From assembly GCF_003490595.1 (NCBI RefSeq), contig NZ_QQGY01000001.1, positions 124,001 through 188,000 of the forward strand: DNA of 64,000 bases, read 5' to 3'. The translations under genes and the position numbers were made by a program. Shown here piece after piece: positions 61,321 to 64,000 of the stretch; positions within the stretch are counted from its first letter, which is position 1; each line of letters starts with the position of its first letter. The stretch is from Haemophilus haemolyticus_L. Its GTDB lineage: Bacteria > Pseudomonadota > Gammaproteobacteria > Enterobacterales > Pasteurellaceae. Below the pieces are notes generated by a model. It searched no databases, was not told the DNA's origin, and saw only the letters and a list, made by a program, of their open reading frames with translations.

Positions 61321-62126
61321 GAACCCGCTATCCGTTAAAATGGCTTTTAGGCTTTGCACAGTTAGCGCGTAGTACGTTTTTTGCTAAACTTCAGATTAAA
61401 CTAGATAAGGATGAGCCTCTGAAAAAGGCCATTCAACGCATCAAAGCCAATCATCCTGATTATGGCTACCGACGTGTTCATGCCTGTTTGCCAGGCGTGA
61501 ATCATAAAAAAGTCCAACGTTTAATGCAGGCACTTGGGCTCCAAGTGCGGTCAAGAAAAAGCAAGAAATTTACCACCTATCGAGGCACGATAGGGGTGAT
61601 TGCACCGAATCATCTTGAACGTGATTTTAGTGCAACGGCCCCGAAACAAAAATGGGTAACTGATATCACCGAGTTTAAGGCGAAAGATGGAAGTAAAGTC
61701 TATTTATCCCCAATTTTAGACTTATTTAACAATGAGATAGTCTCCTATAATCTCAGCTATTCCCCAAACTGGGCACAAGTAGAGGACATGTTAATGCAAG
61801 CTGTCAAAGGATTAAACAAAGCTTGTGGTGTCATTTTACATTCAGACCAGGGATGGCAATATCAAATGGTAGCTTATCGTCGAATCTTGGCTGAACATGG
61901 CATCATTCAAAGTATGTCAAGAAAAGGGAATTGCTTGGACAATGCCGCGATGGAAAGTTTCTTTGGGCGATTAAAAACGGAATGTTTTTATGGTCGGGAA
62001 TTTAACAGTAGAGAGGAGATAGTTGATGCCGTCAGGGATTATTTGGATTACTATAACCACCGACGGATTCAACTAAAATTAAAAGGACTGAGTCCGATAC
62101 AATACCGAAAACAATCCTTTAAATAA
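61239..62126 (+). CDS. IS3-family transposase OrfB (DDE catalytic)
   Basis: The frame is open from about 61239, -1 relative to OrfA; the first in-frame ATG is only near 61515, so expression is expected by frameshifting. HTH_21 region HPDYGYRRVHACLPGVNHKKVQRLM, then the rve integrase core with DDE: D in WVTDITEFK, D in ILHSDQGWQYQ, E in NAAMESFFGRLKTE. The catalytic residues and C-terminus are intact. Confidence 0.9.
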   Translation, partial: SGGSLPKGVEKAQTSGRSRATEIIQRLRTRYPLKWLLGFAQLARSTFFAKLQIKLDKDEPLKKAIQRIKANHPDYGYRRVHACLPGVNHKKVQRLMQALGLQVRSRKSKKFTTYRGTIGVIAPNHLERDFSATAPKQKWVTDITEFKAKDGSKVYLSPILDLFNNEIVSYNLSYSPNWAQVEDMLMQAVKGLNKACGVILHSDQGWQYQMVAYRRILAEHGIIQSMSRKGNCLDNAAMESFFGRLKTECFYGREFNSREEIVDAVRDYLDYYNHRRIQLKLKGLSPIQYRKQSFK

Positions 62127-62151
62127 CAGTCTAACTTTTTGGGGTCAGATC

Positions 62152-62169
62152 AATTTTCACCGCACTTTT
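62152..62169. terminator. right half of the split uptake-signal terminator
   Basis: AATTTTCACCGCACTTTT, the complement of the arm at 60894-60910. Confidence 0.75.
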
Positions 62170-62187
62170 TTGCTAGATATTTAACGT

Positions 62188-62466
62188 TTAATTCACGACT
62201 TCAGCAGTATATTTCAGTTTGTGAATCGCATCGAATAATTGTTGGTTTGTGACTTTAGGATCTTCAACAACCGTCACTAAACCATCTTTAATGGATGCTT
62301 TTGTTGAAATAACGCCATCAATATTACGCAGTTCTTTATTGACTAAGTAGGCGCAAAGCTGGCAATTCATTTCTTTTACTTTTAGCACAATTTGTTTGGT
62401 TTCATTCGCATGAGCGAAAGAAATGGCAAACAGTGAAAGCAAAAGTACGGTACATAATTTCTTCAT
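62188..62466 (-). CDS. MerP-like periplasmic heavy-metal-associated protein
   Basis: 92 residues. Signal peptide MKKLCTVLLLSLFAISFAHA, then an HMA ferredoxin-like domain with the metal motif KEMNCQLCAYLVNKEL (M-N-C-X2-C). It lies 8 bp after the MerT-like gene, as merT-merP. With no merA or merR nearby, the metal and purpose are uncertain. Confidence 0.85.
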   Translation of the reverse strand: MKKLCTVLLLSLFAISFAHANETKQIVLKVKEMNCQLCAYLVNKELRNIDGVISTKASIKDGLVTVVEDPKVTNQQLFDAIHKLKYTAEVVN

Positions 62467-62474
62467 TTTTATTC

Positions 62475-62837
62475 CTAATTAGCTAATTCTAAAATCCAAG
62501 GCAAAATTGTTGGATAGGTTAAGAAAAAAATCATCACAATAAATACAATCCAATAAAGTACGACAAGTTTTTTACGGGAAATATATTTGCTACAAATGAT
62601 TTTTTTGGAAAACATCAACAGCCAAAACCCATAGGCAAAGGCGCATAATGAAACGATAAGCATCGGAATACGCAAATAATTATATTCGCCTAAGCCAATC
62701 AACCAAGTGGAAGACACGCCAAATACTAAATAGATTAATGGCGCAATACAGCACAAAGTTGATGCCACCGCGGCGCTAAGTGCGGTGGCTATGGCAACCC
62801 AAAAGGATTTATTAGAGCTTTTTAGAGACGTAGTCAT
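62475..62837 (-). CDS. MerT-like inner-membrane metal transporter
   Basis: 120 residues from MTTSLKSSNKSFWVAIATALSAAVASTLCCIAPLIYLVFG. Three or four membrane segments are predicted. The vicinal cysteine pair in TLCCIAP is the MerT hallmark, and a second single cysteine occurs in KKIICSKY, where MerT usually has another pair. The start at 62837 overlaps the end of the transglutaminase-like gene; a TTG start at 62858 is possible. Confidence 0.82.
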   Translation of the reverse strand: MTTSLKSSNKSFWVAIATALSAAVASTLCCIAPLIYLVFGVSSTWLIGLGEYNYLRIPMLIVSLCAFAYGFWLLMFSKKIICSKYISRKKLVVLYWIVFIVMIFFLTYPTILPWILELAN

Positions 62838-63921
62838 ATTTAAATTCTTTTGGATCAAAGGAATTTAACGGATCACCACCCACTTCAGCATACGGATAGC
62901 CGAAGTTATTGATTGGAGCCAGTTCTGGTTGTGGATATAAATCGAAGTCACGGGCATGATTGAATCCAACCCAGTTTGCTTCCCAGTTACCAAACAAATA
63001 TTTTGCTACGGCTTGTGTATCTTTATCTTCAACAGATTTTTTCTCTGCTAAACGCATTTTGGCAACATCTGCGGAATCAACTGGTACCCAACCAAACCCT
63101 GCAAGGTAGAATTCAGCACGGCAGTGTTGGCCACCACTTACGTTTGCGATGCCTTGTTCATTCGCACTACCGAAGGCACCTTTTGAATATTTGCCCATTT
63201 TCTCTGCCGCCCCTAAGCGAATACCAAAAATTTCACGAGCTGGGATGCCTGCCGCACGAGCAAGCGCCACAAATACAGAGTTAATATCGGTACATTTACC
63301 TTTTAATACGCCAGTGGTAAGAATTTTTTCTACATCGCCGTCGCCACAACCTAATACAGAATTATCACGTTCCATATTTTTTACGATCCAATGGTGAATA
63401 AGTTCTGCTTTTTTTAATGGATTAGTTTCTTTACCTACGATTTTGTCAGCAAATTCTTTCACTATGCCATCAGTTTTAATATGTGGAGTCGCTTTTAAGT
63501 ATTCTTGTACATCCACGGAATACTGAATATCTTTTGGCGGAGTATAATTCTCTAAAGCACCTTTCACCATCGGTTCACGGTCTTTTGTTTCAATGACCAT
63601 AGTGACTTTTAAATCACGTTTTTGTGCATTTTTATCCCAAGTTGCAAATAAGGTTTTCGCACCGTATTTATTGTTTTCTGTTACATAGGCATTCATGTAA
63701 TTACCTTCAAAGTGAATCGATTTCACTTGTTGGTATTCTCCATTAAATGGCAATGGAACCCATAAATTGGTTTGTCCTTGCGAGCCTTTTGGTGCAACTA
63801 AATCGTAGATTTGCGTGAATTCGTAAAGATGGGCGTCTGTATTGTAGTTTGGAATATTGGTGTTTGCATGAGCTAACGAGCCACACGCAGAAAGCACCGC
63901 AACTGCGATAAGTTTCTTCAT
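62812..63921 (-). CDS. secreted transglutaminase-like protein
   Basis: 369 residues. N-terminal signal MKKLIAVAVLSACGSLAHA contains an LSAC lipobox, so it may be a lipoprotein, although the AHA site also suits signal peptidase I. The transglutaminase/cysteine-protease-like core has the nucleophile Cys in GVLKGKCTDINSVFVALARAAGIPAREIFG, His in GGQHCRAEFYLAGFGWVPVD and a downstream Asp. The MerT-like gene overlaps its end, so the three genes form an operon. The substrate is unknown. Confidence 0.85.
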   Translation of the reverse strand: MKKLIAVAVLSACGSLAHANTNIPNYNTDAHLYEFTQIYDLVAPKGSQGQTNLWVPLPFNGEYQQVKSIHFEGNYMNAYVTENNKYGAKTLFATWDKNAQKRDLKVTMVIETKDREPMVKGALENYTPPKDIQYSVDVQEYLKATPHIKTDGIVKEFADKIVGKETNPLKKAELIHHWIVKNMERDNSVLGCGDGDVEKILTTGVLKGKCTDINSVFVALARAAGIPAREIFGIRLGAAEKMGKYSKGAFGSANEQGIANVSGGQHCRAEFYLAGFGWVPVDSADVAKMRLAEKKSVEDKDTQAVAKYLFGNWEANWVGFNHARDFDLYPQPELAPINNFGYPYAEVGGDPLNSFDPKEFKYDYVSKKL

Positions 63922-64000
63922 GAAGAGATCCTCTAGTTAATAATAGTTAAACTTAACATATTAGATAAACTAATACGCCACTATGCTAACGGATTTTTGA

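Larger units (their letters stand above)
60915..62147 (+). mobile_element. IS3-family insertion sequence, 1233 bp
   Basis: The ends are TGCACCCCAAAAGTTGGACT and, read inward from the right, TGACCCCAAAAAGTTAGACT. These are imperfect terminal inverted repeats with the 5'-TG...CA-3' ends of IS3/IS150-type elements. GATC flanks both sides (60911-60914 and 62148-62151), which is a 3- or 4-bp target duplication. OrfA and OrfB overlap in the -1 frame arrangement typical of the family. It looks complete and potentially active. Confidence 0.9.

Noticed and set aside
61488..62126. OrfB as an N-terminally truncated transposase
   Set aside because: The frame stays open upstream to about 61239 and overlaps OrfA in the -1 frame, which is the normal IS3-family frameshift arrangement.

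Overview
The window reads as chromosome of the Haemophilus influenzae / H. haemolyticus group (Pasteurellaceae). The 9-bp uptake signal AAGTGCGGT recurs throughout, often as inverted pairs acting as terminators. The DNA is AT-rich, and gene blocks match the Haemophilus core: pckA-hslO-argH-galU-csrA-alaS-uspA-pepP-ygfB, groESL, the urease operon, aspA, talB-engB-comM-deoC-hldD-xylBA, xylR-waaF, and sulP-rph-pyrE-djlA-dusC-rpoH-murB-narQ-plsY-folB-sodC. Intact sodC and a decayed waaC differ from my memory of strain Rd. I therefore cannot choose between a sodC-bearing H. influenzae and H. haemolyticus.

Layout. 1-12.4 kb: minus-strand housekeeping genes ending in groESL, which has a sigma32-like promoter. 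12.5-18.7 kb: urease operon ureABC-[GST-like gene]-[MITE-like repeat]-ureEFG-ureD, with two unusual hairpin repeats. 18.8-29.8 kb: aspA, talB, a VirK/YbjX protein, engB, the competence gene comM behind a clear CRP-S/Sxy element, deoC, a thioredoxin-like protein, hldD and xylBA. 30.0-38.3 kb: a very AT-rich PLP aminotransferase plus NhaC antiporter pair lies beside xylA, with no xylose transporter genes in between. xylR, waaF, two membrane proteins, a waaC remnant and an MFS transporter follow.

38.46-49.70 kb: an 11.2-kb integrative element in the 3' end of tRNA-Ser(GGA), bounded by a 14-bp direct repeat (att). From the tRNA inward it carries a P4-type integrase, an Ogr/Delta-like zinc-finger gene, an AlpA regulator, two unrecognised genes, a lone P2 gpN-like major capsid protein, small regulators (a second AlpA and a second Ogr/Delta-like protein), a leader with the seqA-seqB-seqC arrangement of phage P4 immunity RNA, small ORFs, a DUF927 ATPase, an iteron array that is a likely origin, and a RelBE-type toxin-antitoxin pair. 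No portal, terminase, protease or tail gene is present. This looks like a P4-like/PICI-like phage satellite that keeps its own capsid protein, and it is the most interesting object here.

49.9-64 kb: SulP transporter, rph, pyrE, djlA, dusC, rpoH, DUF2322, murB, narQ, plsY, folB, sodC, an intact 1233-bp IS3-family element inserted in the loop of an uptake-signal hairpin, then a MerP/MerT-like pair downstream of a secreted transglutaminase-like protein.

Functional links. groESL may help fold the urease apoenzyme. ureEFGD mature the nickel site. XylR and CRP probably control xylA, xylB and perhaps the neighbouring aminotransferase-antiporter pair. In the satellite, Ogr/Delta-like proteins probably sense or replace a P2/HP1-type helper's late activator, the immunity RNA would silence replication genes, the DUF927 protein plus iterons would replicate the element, and the capsid homologue could alter or poison helper capsid assembly. 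Gene identities come from motif recognition and memory of families; no searches were run.
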